NCBI GenBank assembly: GCA_030737875.1
Contig: CM060926.1
Location: forward strand, 315,740,922-315,804,921
DNA length: 64,000 nucleotides
Source: Allium sativum
Lineage: Eukaryota; Streptophyta; Magnoliopsida; Asparagales; Amaryllidaceae
Reading direction: 5' to 3'
The number at the start of each line of letters is the position of its first letter. Within the stretch, counting starts at the first letter, position 1. Below are positions 22,751 through 34,983 of the stretch, one piece after another. Below the pieces are notes generated by a model that was not told where the DNA came from, ran no database searches, and worked only from the letters and a program-made list of their open reading frames with translations. The position numbers and the translations under genes are program-made.

Positions 22751-25489
22751 TGAGACGACCCGATTTCCCGTTCTCACGGAAACAAGGTTATCTTTGGAAT
22801 ATAACACAGAAACATATAATAGCAGAACATAATTAAACAAATACACCAGATATGAACAACAAAATATACTGGATAAAAGTAATCATCAGAGTTACACAGT
22901 ATACAGGATCTTACTTAGTACAAATACAGTTCAGCTATACATAAATGTCTACAGCGGAAATAAACAAAATATGTACAATAGGAGCTGAACAGCATAAAAA
23001 GAAATAAATGATAGAATCCATCTTCAGCTCCAGCTATCCAGAAAGAACCAGCTAAACCTGAATACAAGGCTGCCCTGTTGAAAAAGGGGCACCCGAGTTT
23101 GAGAGTGAAACAAACTACGAGTCAGTCATGGGACTGGTATGAGAAATCTACTCAACACATATATAATTGGCTAATCACAGGACCACGCCACTTTCGTGGA
23201 ACGGGTTTACTCCATTGGATTGCCAGTGCTTTAAAACAAATCTTTCTTTTAAACATCGCTATGCTTTTTATAAAAATGAAGCCGTTATGAGACTCAGTTC
23301 CCATCACACAATGCAACGCAAACCGGAGGATAGAGTTTTTACCTTATAACAGCCAAAATATGATTGATACGAATAAAACAAAGGCATTTGATATTATTGC
23401 TAGTGTTTATATGTTTTGAAAACAATTTCAAATCATAACTATCAATCATAGACGGCATTAATGCCCCATACCACTATGTCGCCATATATAGGTATACAAT
23501 CAAAACCGCACGATGTCGTATTTGGAAATTGGATTTCCGTCATGAACCAAGGCAAAAGATAGTCCTTACCGACTTCGAGACTGCCTAGCCCGAGTCTCAG
23601 GATCAGAGCTCGAGTGACCCTTGGATCGTCAGGGCCGGTCCACCGATTGTGGATTAAAATACCTGAACCATACGTTTCCCCGCCCTTTGGGGCGTAAACG
23701 AGCCAACGAATGACTCCATCGGACCCGGATCGTCCGATCAAACCGAGGCGCCTCGCAACAGCAACAACCACATAAGTCAAACTCGTCAGGGCGTGTAAAA
23801 CCACTGACGCCACTTTTAGCTAGGAGGAAACGCAGGCCCTCCCTGAGGTCCTTTCTCCCGTTTCTGGTTCATACCGGGGTGTGAGGCTCGCGAATTCACG
23901 TTATACACAAAGCTACGCCACACAGGCGGTGCTTTGATCATCACCACAAGACTTTGCTTTTCAACAGAAGCCCTGATCACTGCATCTTAGCATGCCACAC
24001 AGAATAAATCCTATGTCAGACACACAGTCCATTTACAAGTCCGTTCTGGGTCTGAACGAAACCGGAGGCACTCAATACCTCGCAAACCCTTCGATCAACA
24101 CGTACGTCTGAACGATCACCACTCATTATCCATATTTCGGGATGCCTCCCAATCAGGACCTCGGTTACCATCCAAACGAGGTGAAGATCTCCGTTCTTCG
24201 ACCATCGTCTTCATCTTCGAATTTCAATCGTCGGTCGATTATTCGAAATGAGAATTAACTCGGCCTTTCCAAATAATTCACGTATATTTAGAATTTCAAA
24301 TCGATTTATTTCAATGGTTAAATTATTCGACAACACCAATATTGTTCTTTAATGTAATCTTCACACCAAATACATTCAACCATCAAATACCACACAAATC
24401 AAGCAAATTTCAGTTTACTTCCATTCCATATCGCCTATGATAATTTATAACTATTTATCGCAATTTTTATTTATTTTAAAATAGCTAATATATTCAAAAC
24501 GACGTTTCGGGCCATAACGTGGCCGTGGCGCTGTTTTTCTTCAGATTAGATTTACACATATCTGAAAATCTAACCGTTGGATCTTCACAAAATTTACATA
24601 ATTAGAAAGGTCTTTTCAAAACGAATCCAACGGTTCCAGTTTCGGGAAAATCCGACGGTCGGATCTCCCGGTACAATCGTTTGAAATTTCGATTTCAAAA
24701 TTCGAACTGCAGCGTCGTTATTCGATTAAATATAATTATATTTATATATATAAATAAATATAATTGTTTCTGGCGCTGTTTTTCTTCAGATTTGAATTAA
24801 ACATTCCAGACAATCCAACCGTTGGATTTCTACAAAGTTGGTGCCGTTGGGAAGATATTTCCAAGGCGAACCTGACGGTTGAGGTTTCGGGAAAATCCAA
24901 TGGTCGGATTTCCCGTACTAGTTGTTTGAAAACACGGTTTCAAAATACGAACTGCACGGTTTCGTTTCGTTTTAATTTTATTTATATTTATATATTTATA
25001 TAAATATAGTTCATTCAACAATTTCAATATCGTTTTCACTTCAAATATTTTTCTAACACCTTAAATTTTAGAAAAATTTTGCCATAACCTCCCCTGCACC
25101 GGGAGCATCGGGAAATCGCAAATAGCGTTCCCGGTCCTTCTAATCTCAAAAAGAAAAAGAAGAAGCCAAGCGGCTAACCAACAGGCTCAAAATCATCACC
25201 CAAACAAATCAGTAAATGTGTACCTATTTGTCGGGCACAAAATTTTATTCCTCTTCTCTAGCCCCTTTGCTATAACCTGTTCAATGAATATTGCATGTAC
25301 ATATATATACAGTTCATATCATTTTTCAATTTCTATTCGACTTCATATTTGATTTCTATTTGGTTTAAAAACTCCATTCATTCTAATGTTACATAAATAG
25401 GTGCAAATCATTTCATTAGCTAATTAATGAATATTTCAACTCATCTATGTTTATTTTGAACAAGTGGCTATTTTTAACACTTCACATTT

Positions 25490-26100
25490 CAACGATTTAT
25501 GCATACAATAAAAATGTGATTTTTATTGTAAAACAATTCATTTCAAAACACTATTTTTCTATATAGTTCATATAGTCGATAAAAGGTGATTTTTATTATC
25601 AAACGATTTATTTCAAAATATGAATACCATTCAACACATGAATTTCTAAACAACGAATGAATATCAATTCAACACATGAATGTTTTCTATAGTTTCTATA
25701 TATAGATAAAAATGTGATTTTTATTATCGAACAATTTATTTCAAAATATGAATACCATTCAACACATGAATTTCTAAACAACGAATGAATATCAATTCAA
25801 CACATGAATGTTTTCTATAGTTTCTATATATAGATAAAAATGTGATTTTTATTATCGAACAATTTATTTCAAAATATGAATACCATTCAACACATGAATT
25901 TCTAAACAACGAATGAATATCAATTCAACACATGAATGTTTTAAATAGTTTTTTTTTATATATAGATAAAGATGTGATTTTTATTATCGAACAATTTATT
26001 TCAAAATATGAATACCATTCAACACATGAATTTCTAAACAACGAATGAATATCAATTCAACACATGAATGTTTTCTATACAATGAATAAATATAGTTTAA
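25490..26100. repeat. About 130-bp tandem repeat in B LTR
   Basis: Four to five units contain GATAAAAATGTGATTTTTAT, then AATATGAATACCATTCAACA and CAACACATGAATG. Each unit includes the inverted repeat ATAAAAAT-GTG-ATTTTTAT. The same array is in the 5' remnant at about 31995-32590 with the same number of main units. Confidence 0.85.
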
Positions 26101-26449
26101 GCATATGAAAATAATTCAAACACACAAATATTATTCAAAATTTCGGCAGCATAACGGCAGGGTAGTTACACCGGGACCGTCCCTAGTACGGCTCCTCGCT
26201 CTACCTTAAAACCTCGCGGTTTTTGACAATGGGGATCATGCATCTAGTTCGCACGCAGGCGGCATGTATATATTTATTTCATTTCCACAAACTAATCCTA
26301 TGTGGTTTCAACCAAATATTTCACAACCACAATTGAGTATTTTTCAACCACATACAACCAATATCAATCACAAACAATCCCAAACAACCATTCAATTTTC
26401 ACAACAATTTCAACCAATAAATATCGTCCATGGTTTGTGGACGAGGGGC

Positions 26450-26480
26450 GTGTATATATATATATATATATATATATAGA
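26450..26480. repeat. TA microsatellite in B LTR
   Basis: Run of TA dinucleotides, longer in the 5' remnant (32945-32980), where GATATA units are also added. This is ordinary slippage between the two LTR copies. Confidence 0.85.
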
Positions 26481-26639
26481 TATAGATATTTATATATAGC
26501 TATTCATTTTTATTTCAACCATATATAATATTTTTAAATCAGAAATCTCACCAATAGCTATCCAACTGCACGACACTTCCTTTATAGAAAGCTTCGCCTT
26601 TTGTCGCTTTCGCCCGTATTCTCTACATATGTAAAAATC

Positions 26640-26890
26640 GAATTTTTACGATGCTATTCAATATATAAAAATATGATTTTTACTTCGACTTTCAATATAT
26701 AAAAATATGATTTTTACTTCGACTTTCAATATATAAAAATATGATTTTTACTTCGACTTTCAATATATAAAAATATGATTTTTACTCCGACTTTCAATAT
26801 ATAAAAATATGATTTTTACTTCGACTTTCAACATATAAAAATATGATTTTTACTTCGACTTTCAATATATAAAAATATGATTTTTACTTT
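26640..26890. repeat. 34-bp tandem repeat with built-in hairpin
   Basis: Seven units of TATAAAAATATGATTTTTAC plus TTCGACTTTCAATA. AAAAATATGATTTTT folds on itself in every unit. It is repeated in the 5' remnant at about 33130-33390. This looks CRISPR-like only in spacing; the spacers are identical. Confidence 0.85.
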
Positions 26891-27290
26891 TTAAAGTTCA
26901 GTTTTTATTTCCTTTTTAAAAATCAGGTTTTAAAATTCTTTTAAAAGAAATCAGTTTTTTACTTTCTTTACAAAAAATCCAGTTTTAAAAATTCTTTTAT
27001 AAAAATCTGTTTTATACTTTTAAAACTTTCAGTTTTATACTTTTTTAAAAATTTCAGTTTTAAACTTTTTAAAAATTTCAGTTTTAAACTTTTTTTAAAA
27101 ATTCAGTTTTAAACTTTTAAAAATTTCAGTTTTAAACTTTTTTTAAAAATTAAGTTTTAAACTTTTAAAAATTCAGTTTTAAACTTTTAACAAAATCGGT
27201 TTTTAACTTTAAAAACAAAACAGTTTTTATTTCTTTTAAAAATTAGTTTTAAAACCTGTTTATAAAAATTCAGTTCATATAAAATAAAAA
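26891..27290. repeat. CAGTTTTAAAC-type simple repeats
   Basis: Degenerate units of about 22-27 bp containing TTTTTAAAAATT and CAGTTTTAAAC. Low-complexity sequence, shared with 33390-33780. Confidence 0.75.
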
Positions 27291-27319
27291 TAAAATAAAT
27301 AAAAACAAACTTACAGAGG

Positions 27320-27545
27320 AGGGGGGGTGGGGTTTCTGCAGGTCGTCGGCGGCAAGCTTCGAGGGGCGGCGCTAGGGCTTCGAACGGGCGGCGATGGCTT
27401 CGGGAGTCGAACTGGGTGGCGATGGCTTCGGGCGTCGAACTGGGAGGCGATGCTTCGAGCGTCGAACTGGGCGGAGCGGTGGGAGGTTGGTCGAGCGTCG
27501 AACTGGGCGGAGCGGTGGGAGGTTGGTGGAGCGTCGATTTGGTTT
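27320..27545 (-). other. CpG-rich block in B LTR
   Basis: GC-rich island with a 36-bp tandem duplication (27457-27528) containing GCGTCGAACTGGGCGGAGCG. In element sense it is followed by CTGTAAGTTTG (complement at about 27306-27316), a good-looking 5' splice site. The copy in the 5' remnant (33800-34025) has small indels that shift frames, so the overlapping open frames are not conserved. It occupies the same relative place as the CpG block of A. Confidence 0.55.
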
Positions 27546-27582
27546 AGGGTTTCCTTCTCTTTTTTTTTTCTGTTAAATTAAG

Positions 27583-27603
27583 TCGGGGGGGGGGGGGGGG
27601 GGG
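27583..27603. repeat. Poly-G tract in B LTR
   Basis: About 20 consecutive G; the 5' remnant has a shorter run at 34065-34079. In element sense it is poly-C upstream of the CpG block. Such runs are error-prone in both replication and sequencing. Confidence 0.85.
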
Positions 27604-28514
27604 CAGGAAGATGAAGGAGAGAGGGAATTAGAAATATATATATATATATATATATTTTAATTTAATTATTGCATAAAGTTGACTTTTACCCACGACCTCG
27701 AAACGAGGCCCACCGCCTGTCGTCTATAGCGTTTTACCCCCATTCCGAACACAATGGGATATGTATCGCAAGACGATTTGATTGTTACAATCAGTTTCCT
27801 TTTGAATTTTCATTTAAATCATTATATTGAATTTTAAACGCACATTTCAAATTACCGGGGTCACATACTAACTAGAAAAATTCCAGAAAAATATTTTCTA
27901 GCTTCGTATTGACGATACGGTCCTAACAAAACTAGTTTCGTCGAATTCTGAGACCGTTTGAAAAATGACCAATTTCCAGTCGATTAAATTCAACAGAAAC
28001 TGGTCAAACGCGTTTTCCTTTGCCACGCTCACATATTGATTCGAAAAATTATGAAATTTGAAACCTAGCAATAACCTGACACTGCGGATCTAACAAAAGT
28101 GGTTTCGTCGAAATCCGAGGTCGTATGCAAAATGTCCATTTTTAAGGGCCTGAATTCCATAGCGACTATTCAGAATTTTCAACTGGACATATCTTTTGAT
28201 TCCCGCCACCAAATTTCGATTGGTCGGACTCGTTAGAAAGATATTCACTAACAGATTTAAATATTTTTGGTTTCACTAAAATCCGGATTGTTTTGCACCC
28301 GGCATATTCAATTGAAGTTTGAAATCGAATTATCGAACTACCGCGCCATTTTCAATTCTATATATAATTATAATTAATTATATTCGTTTTCAAATGTCGA
28401 TTCAAACTCAGTTTTCATCGCCATTATTTAAAATATTTATTTTAAATATTTAAAATCCATTATTTTAGCCAATTTAAAATTTTTAAATTGGTTCAGATTT
28501 TCTGGGTCGTTACA

Positions 28515-28766
28515 ATCTCCCCCACTTAAAACTTTTCGTCCCCGAAAAGGAATAAAGTCGAAAGTGGTTTGATAAATCTACAATCACACAACACAACAAC
28601 CAATCCAATTGTTTTTAACCTTTAAAAATATACTAATTAACTCCTATATTCTTTTATAAATCATTTAGAGTATAGAATAAATAGTGCACATCCTGAAAAG
28701 GAAATAACAACAGAATAGAGAATTGAATGGTAGTGCAAAGTAGGGTAAATGTACCTTGCACCGGAG
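28515..28766 (-). other. Polypurine tract and 3' untranslated region of B
   Basis: Complement of the PPT (ATCTCCCCCACTTAAAAC) next to the LTR. Beside it CTTTTCG and CGAAAAG pair around TCCC (28534-28551), the same stem as in H but with compensating base changes. The remaining 200 bp are AT-rich and non-coding, much shorter than the 560 bp in H and C. Confidence 0.8.
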
Positions 28767-31405
28767 TCAATCAGAGATATCTACTCGGCATCTGGGATAA
28801 GCTTTCTGAATGCTCTCCTCGGTTTCCCAAGTACAATCTCTCGGATCTCCACTCCATTGCACTTTGACTAGGTGAACCTTCTTGTTCCTCAGCTCTTTGG
28901 TTTCTTTACCGATAATCTTTAGCGGCTCACGCCTCACGGCTAATTCTGGAGTAATTTCAATGTCCTGCTGAGCTGCTTCTTCCACGATCAAGTCTGGATC
29001 ATGAACGTGCTTTCGAAGTTGAGATATATGAAATACATCATGCACACCAGGCAACCAGTCAGGCAGTTTGACCCTATAAGCGAGAGTTCCAATCCGTTCC
29101 AGAATAGGAAACGGACCAATAAATTTGGGTGCTAACTTTCCAGTTTTACCGAACCTAATAACTCCTCTCATCGGCGATACTTTCAAATATACATAGTCGC
29201 CAACTTCAAAGGATATATCTCTTCTTCTTCTATCGGCATAGCACTTTTGTCGGCTTTGAGCGGCGAGTAATCGCTTCTTAATAAAATCGACTTTGTCGGC
29301 AGCTTCTCGAATCATATCCGGACCCAACACAAGTCTATTTCCAGGCTCGACCCAACAAGCAGGAGATCGGCACGGTCTACCATACAATGCTTCGAATGGC
29401 GACAATTTCAGACTCGCCTGGTAGCTGTTGTTATAAGAGAACTCAGCCAAATGCAGATGGTCTTCCCATGATCCACCGAAATCTATAACACAAGCCCGCA
29501 ATAGATCTTCTAAAATGCGATTCACCCTCTCAGTCTGACCGTCTGTCTGAGGATGATAAGCGGTGCTCAAGTTCAACTTCGTTCCTAGCTCGACTTGAAA
29601 TGCTTCCCAGAATTTGCTAGTGAATATTGTATCTCTATCACTGACTATGCTGAGCGGCACTCCATGTAGTCTAACTATTTCCCTGAAGTATAACTGCGCC
29701 AGACTCTGAGCGGTTCTATTTGATTTGACAGGTATAAAATGGGCGGTCTTCGTGAAGCGATCTACGATCACCCAAATACTGTCATTTCCCTTTCTGGTCC
29801 TGGGCAAACCATCAATGAAATCCATAGAAATATGTTCCCACTTCCAGCCAGGAACTTCTAGTGGTTGTAATAATCCAGCCAATTTCTGTTGGTCACTTTT
29901 GACTAGTTGGCAAGTAGGGCATCGGCTAACGTATATTGAAACATCTCTTTTCATAGCCTTCCACCAGAATGTTCTTTTGAGATCGTTATACATTTTGGCC
30001 ACGCCAGGATGGATACTCAGCTTGGACTTGTGACACTCGTCTAACACTTCCCTTTTTAACTCTGGGATGTCAGGAACACAAATCCTTCCTTTTAATCTCA
30101 AGGTCTCGTCGTTATCTATTTGAAAACACGAGGGTTCGCCTTTCCGAATCCTTTTGATCATATCTTTAATAAAGTTATCCTCCTTCTGAAGAATAGATAT
30201 TTTGTCAATCAAGGAAGTTGTGATAATAAAGCTGGCGATCATTACATTCTTTCGACTCAGCGCATCGGCCACGACATTGGCTTTTCCTGGAGTATATATA
30301 ATTTCAAAGTCATATGCTGCAAGAAACTCCAACCAACGTTGCTGCCTCAAATTTAAGTCCTTTTGAGTGAACAGATACTTTAACGACTGGTGATCTGTAA
30401 ACAGTTCGAATCTCTCGCCCAGAAGATAATGTCTCCAGATTTTCAAAGAGAATATGATAGCCAATAACTCAAGATCATGAGTTACATAGTTTTTCTCGTG
30501 CGGCTTCAGTTGACGGCTAGCATAGGCAATTACTTGGCCTCTTTGCATTAACACTGCGCCAAGGCCCTCTCTAGACGCATCAGTCCAGACTTTTAAATCT
30601 TGGTTGCCATCGATGATGGTTAACACTGGAGCTGTGGTTAATCTCAACTTCAGCTCTTCGAAAGCCTCCTCACTCTCTTGAGTCCATTTGAATTTAGAAT
30701 GCTTCTTTGTAAGCTTCGTTAAGTGACCAGATATCTTCGAAAAGTCTTTAATGAACTTCCGGTAATAGCTAGCCAATCCGAGAAAACTACGGACTTCAGT
30801 GGGAGTACTGGGCTGTTTCCAATTCTGAATGGCCGTGATTTTACTTGGATCCACAGCGATTCCGTCTTTCGATACGACATGGCCTAGAAATTTTACTTCA
30901 TCTTGCCAGAAGATACACTTGGAAAATTTGGCTTTTAGTACATTCCGTCTGAGAATTTCCAAAACCTGTTCCAGATGCTTTTCATGTTCGGCCTTTGATT
31001 TAGAGAAGATTAGAATATCGTCAATAAAAACCAGAACAAATTTATTCAATACTCCTCTGAATACCCTGTTCATTAGATCGACGAAGTAAGCAGGAGCGTT
31101 ACATAAGCCGAACGGCATTACTAACCACTCGTAGAATAAGTCGGGGCCTCTGAACGCTGTCATTGGAACACACTCTTCGGCAATACGAAGTTGATGGAAA
31201 CCTGTAGCTAGGTCCATCCTTGAGAATACTTGTGCTCCATTTAATCGATCCAACAGATCATCAATCCGCGGCAATGGATATTTGTTCTTTATAGTCTGCT
31301 TGTTCAAATCACGATAGTCCACGCATAGACGTAGAGTACCGTCAGATTTTGGGACAAAAACCACTGCTGCACCCCAATCAGAGAAACTAGGCCTGATCAG
31401 ACCTT
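28767..31405 (-). CDS. RT-RNase H-integrase-chromodomain polyprotein of B (5' truncated)
   Basis: Open for 865 codons from a GTG at 31364; the frame continues upstream through [14 protein letters not shown] to about 31405, where LTR sequence begins, so no native start remains. Numbering from 31364: RT with [10 protein letters not shown] (D51) and FIDD (D115, D116); RNase H residues D262, E299, D324; integrase zinc domain H445, H452, C482, C485; catalytic D515, D576, E612; GPF module about 749-752; chromodomain about 808-858 with W837 and W846. No internal stop. It would supply copying and integration activities if expressed, but gag and PR are deleted and translation would need a fused start. 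Confidence 0.95.
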
Positions 31406-32943
31406 TCCATACTAGTTGTTTGAAAACACGGTTTCAAAATACGAACTGCACGGCTTCGTTTCGTTTTAATTTTATTTATATTTATATATTTATATAAATA
31501 TAGTTCATTCAACAATTTCAATATCGTTTTCACTTCAAATATTTTTCTAACACCTTAAATTTTAGAAATTTTTTGCCATAACCTCCCCTGCACCGGGAGC
31601 ATCGGGAAATCGCAAATAACGTTCCCGGTCCTTCTAATCTCAAAAAGAAAAAGAAGAAGCCAAGCGGCTAGCCAACAGGCTCAAAATCATCACCCAAACA
31701 AATCAGTAAATGTGTACCTATTTGTCGGGCACAAAATTTTATTCCTCTTCTCTAGCCCCTTTGCTATAACCTGTTCAATGAATATTGCATGTACATATAT
31801 ATACAGTTCATATCATTTTTCAATTTCTATTCGACTTCATATTTGATTTCTATTTGGTTTAAAAACTCCATTCATTCTAATGTTACATAAATAGGTGCAA
31901 ATCATTTCATTAGCTAATTAATGAATATTTCAACTCATCTATGTTTATTTTGAACAAGTGGCTATTTTTAACACTTCACATTTCAACGATTTATGCATAC
32001 AATAAAAATGTGATTTTTATTGTAAAACAATTCATTTCAAAACACTATTTTTCTATATAGTTCATATAGTCGATAAAAGGTGATTTTTATTATCAAACGA
32101 TTTATTTCAAAATATGAATACCATTCAACACATGAATTTCTAAACAACGAATGAATATCAATTCAACACATGAATGTTTTCTATAGTTTCTATATATAGA
32201 TAAAAATGTGATTTTTATTATCGAACAATTTATTTCAAAATATGAATACCATTCAACACATGAATTTCTAAACAACGAATGAATATCAAATCAACACATG
32301 AATGTTTTCTATAGTTTCTATATATAGATAAAAATGTGATTTTTATTATCGAACAATTTATTTCAAAATATGAATACCATTCAACACATGAATTTCTAAA
32401 CAACGAATGAATATCAATTCAACACATGAATGTTTTCAATAGTTTTTTTTTATATATAGATAAAGATGTGATTTTTATTATCGAACAATTTATTTCAAAA
32501 TATGAATACCATTCAACACATGAATTTCTAAACAACGAATGAATATCAATTCAACACATGAATGTTTTCTATACAATGAATAAATATAGTTTAAGCATAT
32601 GAAAATAATTCAAACACACAAATATTATTCAAAATTTCGGCAGCATAACGGCAGGGTAGTTACACCGGGACCGTCCCTAGTACGGCTCCCCGCTCTACCT
32701 TAAAACCTCGCGGTTTTTGACAATGGGGATCATGCATCTAGTTCGCACGCAGGCGGCATGTATATATTTATTTCATTTCCACAAACTAATCCTATGTGGT
32801 TTCAACCAAATATTTCACAACCACAATTGAGTATTTTTCAACCACATACAACCAATATCAATCACAAACAATCCCAAACAACCATTCAATTTTCACAACA
32901 ATTTCAACCAATAAATATCGTCCATGGTTTGTGGACGAGGGGC

Positions 32944-32996
<53 letters not shown>

Positions 32997-34983
32997 TATA
33001 TATAGCTATTCATTTTTATTTCAACCATATATAATATTTTTAAATCAGAAATCTCACCAATAGCTATCCAACTGCACGACACTTCCTTTATAGAAAGCTT
33101 CGCCTTTTGTCGCTTTCGCCCGTATTCTCTACATATGTAAAAATCGAATTTTTACGATGCTATTCAATATATAAAAATATGATTTTTACTTCGACTTTCA
33201 ATATATAAAAATATGATTTTTACTTCGACTTTCAATATATAAAAATATGATTTTTACTTCGACTTTCAATATATAAAAATATGATTTTTACTCCGACTTT
33301 CAATATATAAAAATATGATTTTTACTTCGACTTTCAATATATAAAAATATGATTTTTACTTCGACTTTCAATATATAAAAATATGATTTTTACTTTTTAA
33401 AGTTCAGTTTTTATTTCCTTTTTAAAAATCAGGTTTTAAAATTCTTTTAAAAGAAATCAGTTTTTTACTTTCTTTACAAAAAATCCAGTTTTAAAAATTC
33501 TTTTATAAAAATCTGTTTTATACTTTTAAAACTTTCAGTTTTATACTTTTTTAAAAATTTCAGTTTTAAACTTTTTAAAAATTTCAGTTTTAAACTTTTT
33601 TTAAAAATTCAGTTTTAAACTTTTAAAAATTTCAGTTTTAAACTTTTTTTAAAAATTCAGTTTTAAACTTTTAACAAAATCGGTTTTTAACTTTAAAAAC
33701 AAAACAGTTTTTATTTCTTTTAAAAATTAGTTTTAAAACCTGTTTATAAAAATTCAGTTCATATAAAATAAAAATAAAATAAATAAAAACAAACTTACAG
33801 AGGAGGGGGGGTTTCTGCAGCTCGTCGGCGGCAAGCTTCGAGGGGCGGCGCTAGGGCTTCGAACGGGCGGCGATGGCTTCGGGAGTCGAACTGGGTGGCG
33901 ATGGCTTCGGGCGTCGAACTGGGAGGCGATGCTTCGAGCGTCGAACTGGGCGGAGCGGTGGGAGGTTGGTCGAGCGTCGAACTGGGCGGAGCGGTGGGAG
34001 GTTGGTGGAGCGTCGATTTGGTTTAATGTTTCTTTCTATTTTTTTTTCTGTTAAATTAAGTCGGGGGGGGGGGGGGGGGCAGGAAGATGAAGGAGAGAGG
34101 GAATTAGAAATATATATATATATTTTTAATTTAATTATTGCATAAAGTTGACTTTTACCCACGACCTCGAAACGAGGCCCACCGCCTGTCGTCTATAGCG
34201 TTTTACCCCCATTCCGAACACAATGGGATATGTATCGCAAGCCGATTTGATTGTTACAATCAGTTTCCTTTTGAATTTTCATTTAAATCATTATATTGAA
34301 TTTTAAACGCACATTTCAAATTACCGGGGTCACATACTAACTAGAAAAATTCCAAAAAAATATTTTCTAGCTTCGTATTGACGATACGGTCCTAACAAAA
34401 CTAGTTTCGTCGAATTCTGAGACCGTTTGAAAAATGACCAATTTCCAGTCGATTAAATTCAACAGAAACTGGTCAAACGCGTTTTCCTTTGCCACGCTCA
34501 CATATTGATTCGAAAAATTATGAAATTTGAAACCTAGCAATAACCTGACACTGCAGATCTAACAAAAGTGGTTTCGTCGAAATCCGAGGTCGTATGCAAA
34601 ATGTCCATTTTTAAGGGCCTGAATTCCATAGCGACTATTCAGAATTTTCAACTGGACATATCTTTTGATTACCGCCACCAAATTTTGATTGGTCGGACTC
34701 GTTAGAAAGATATTCACTAACAGATTTAAATATTTTTGGTTTCACTAAAATCCGGATTGTTTTGCACCCGGCATATTCAATTGAAGTTTGAAATCGAATT
34801 ATCGAACTACCGCGCCATTTTCAATTCTATATATAATTATAATTAATTATATTCGTTTTCAAATGTCGATTCAAACTCAGTTTTCATCGCCATTATTTAA
34901 AATATTTATTTTAAATATTTAAAATCCATTATTTTAGCCAATTTAAAAATTTTAAATTGGTTCAGATTTTCTGGGTCGTTACA
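31406..34983 (-). repeat. Truncated 5' LTR of element B
   Basis: Begins abruptly inside the LTR: TACTAGTTGTTTGAAAACAC matches 24909 onward, and everything equivalent to 22751-24905 is missing. The deletion joins the RT start directly to the LTR. The remainder matches the 3' LTR with few substitutions and differs mainly in repeat lengths. It keeps U3, so the promoter and CpG block may be intact and point toward the pol frame. Confidence 0.92.

Larger units (their letters stand above)
22751..28514 (-). repeat. 3' LTR of element B
   Basis: 5.76 kb, TGAGACGACC to GGTCGTTACA on the plus strand. In element sense: U3 related to A, CpG-rich block (27320-27545), a T/A-rich repeat field with several tandem arrays (25490-27280), conserved inverted-repeat sequence (23150-24000) and a short end. 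No coding sequence is supported. Two copies of a GTTGGAT-containing block (24570-24640 and 24800-24900) form an internal duplication of about 250 bp. Confidence 0.92.
22751..34983 (-). mobile_element. Element B: chromovirus with open pol, lacking gag
   Basis: The 3' LTR 22751-28514 and a truncated 5' LTR about 31406-34983 both end TGGGTCGTTACA. Perfect CCGGA duplications lie at 22746-22750 and 34984-34988. Between them are PPT and an open RT-RH-IN-chromodomain frame. Gag, PR, PBS and about the first 2.15 kb (plus-strand left part) of the 5' LTR have been deleted. Repeats in both LTRs are nearly identical, which suggests young age. B cannot complete its own cycle without a PBS. Confidence 0.94.

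Noticed and set aside
26640..26890. CRISPR-like array of regular 34-bp repeats
   Set aside because: Units are identical throughout, with no unique spacers and no cas genes; it is a tandem repeat in a plant LTR.
27327..27581. Overlapping glycine/arginine-rich frames in B LTR
   Set aside because: They arise from a 36-bp repeat and poly-G; frames are not kept in the second LTR.
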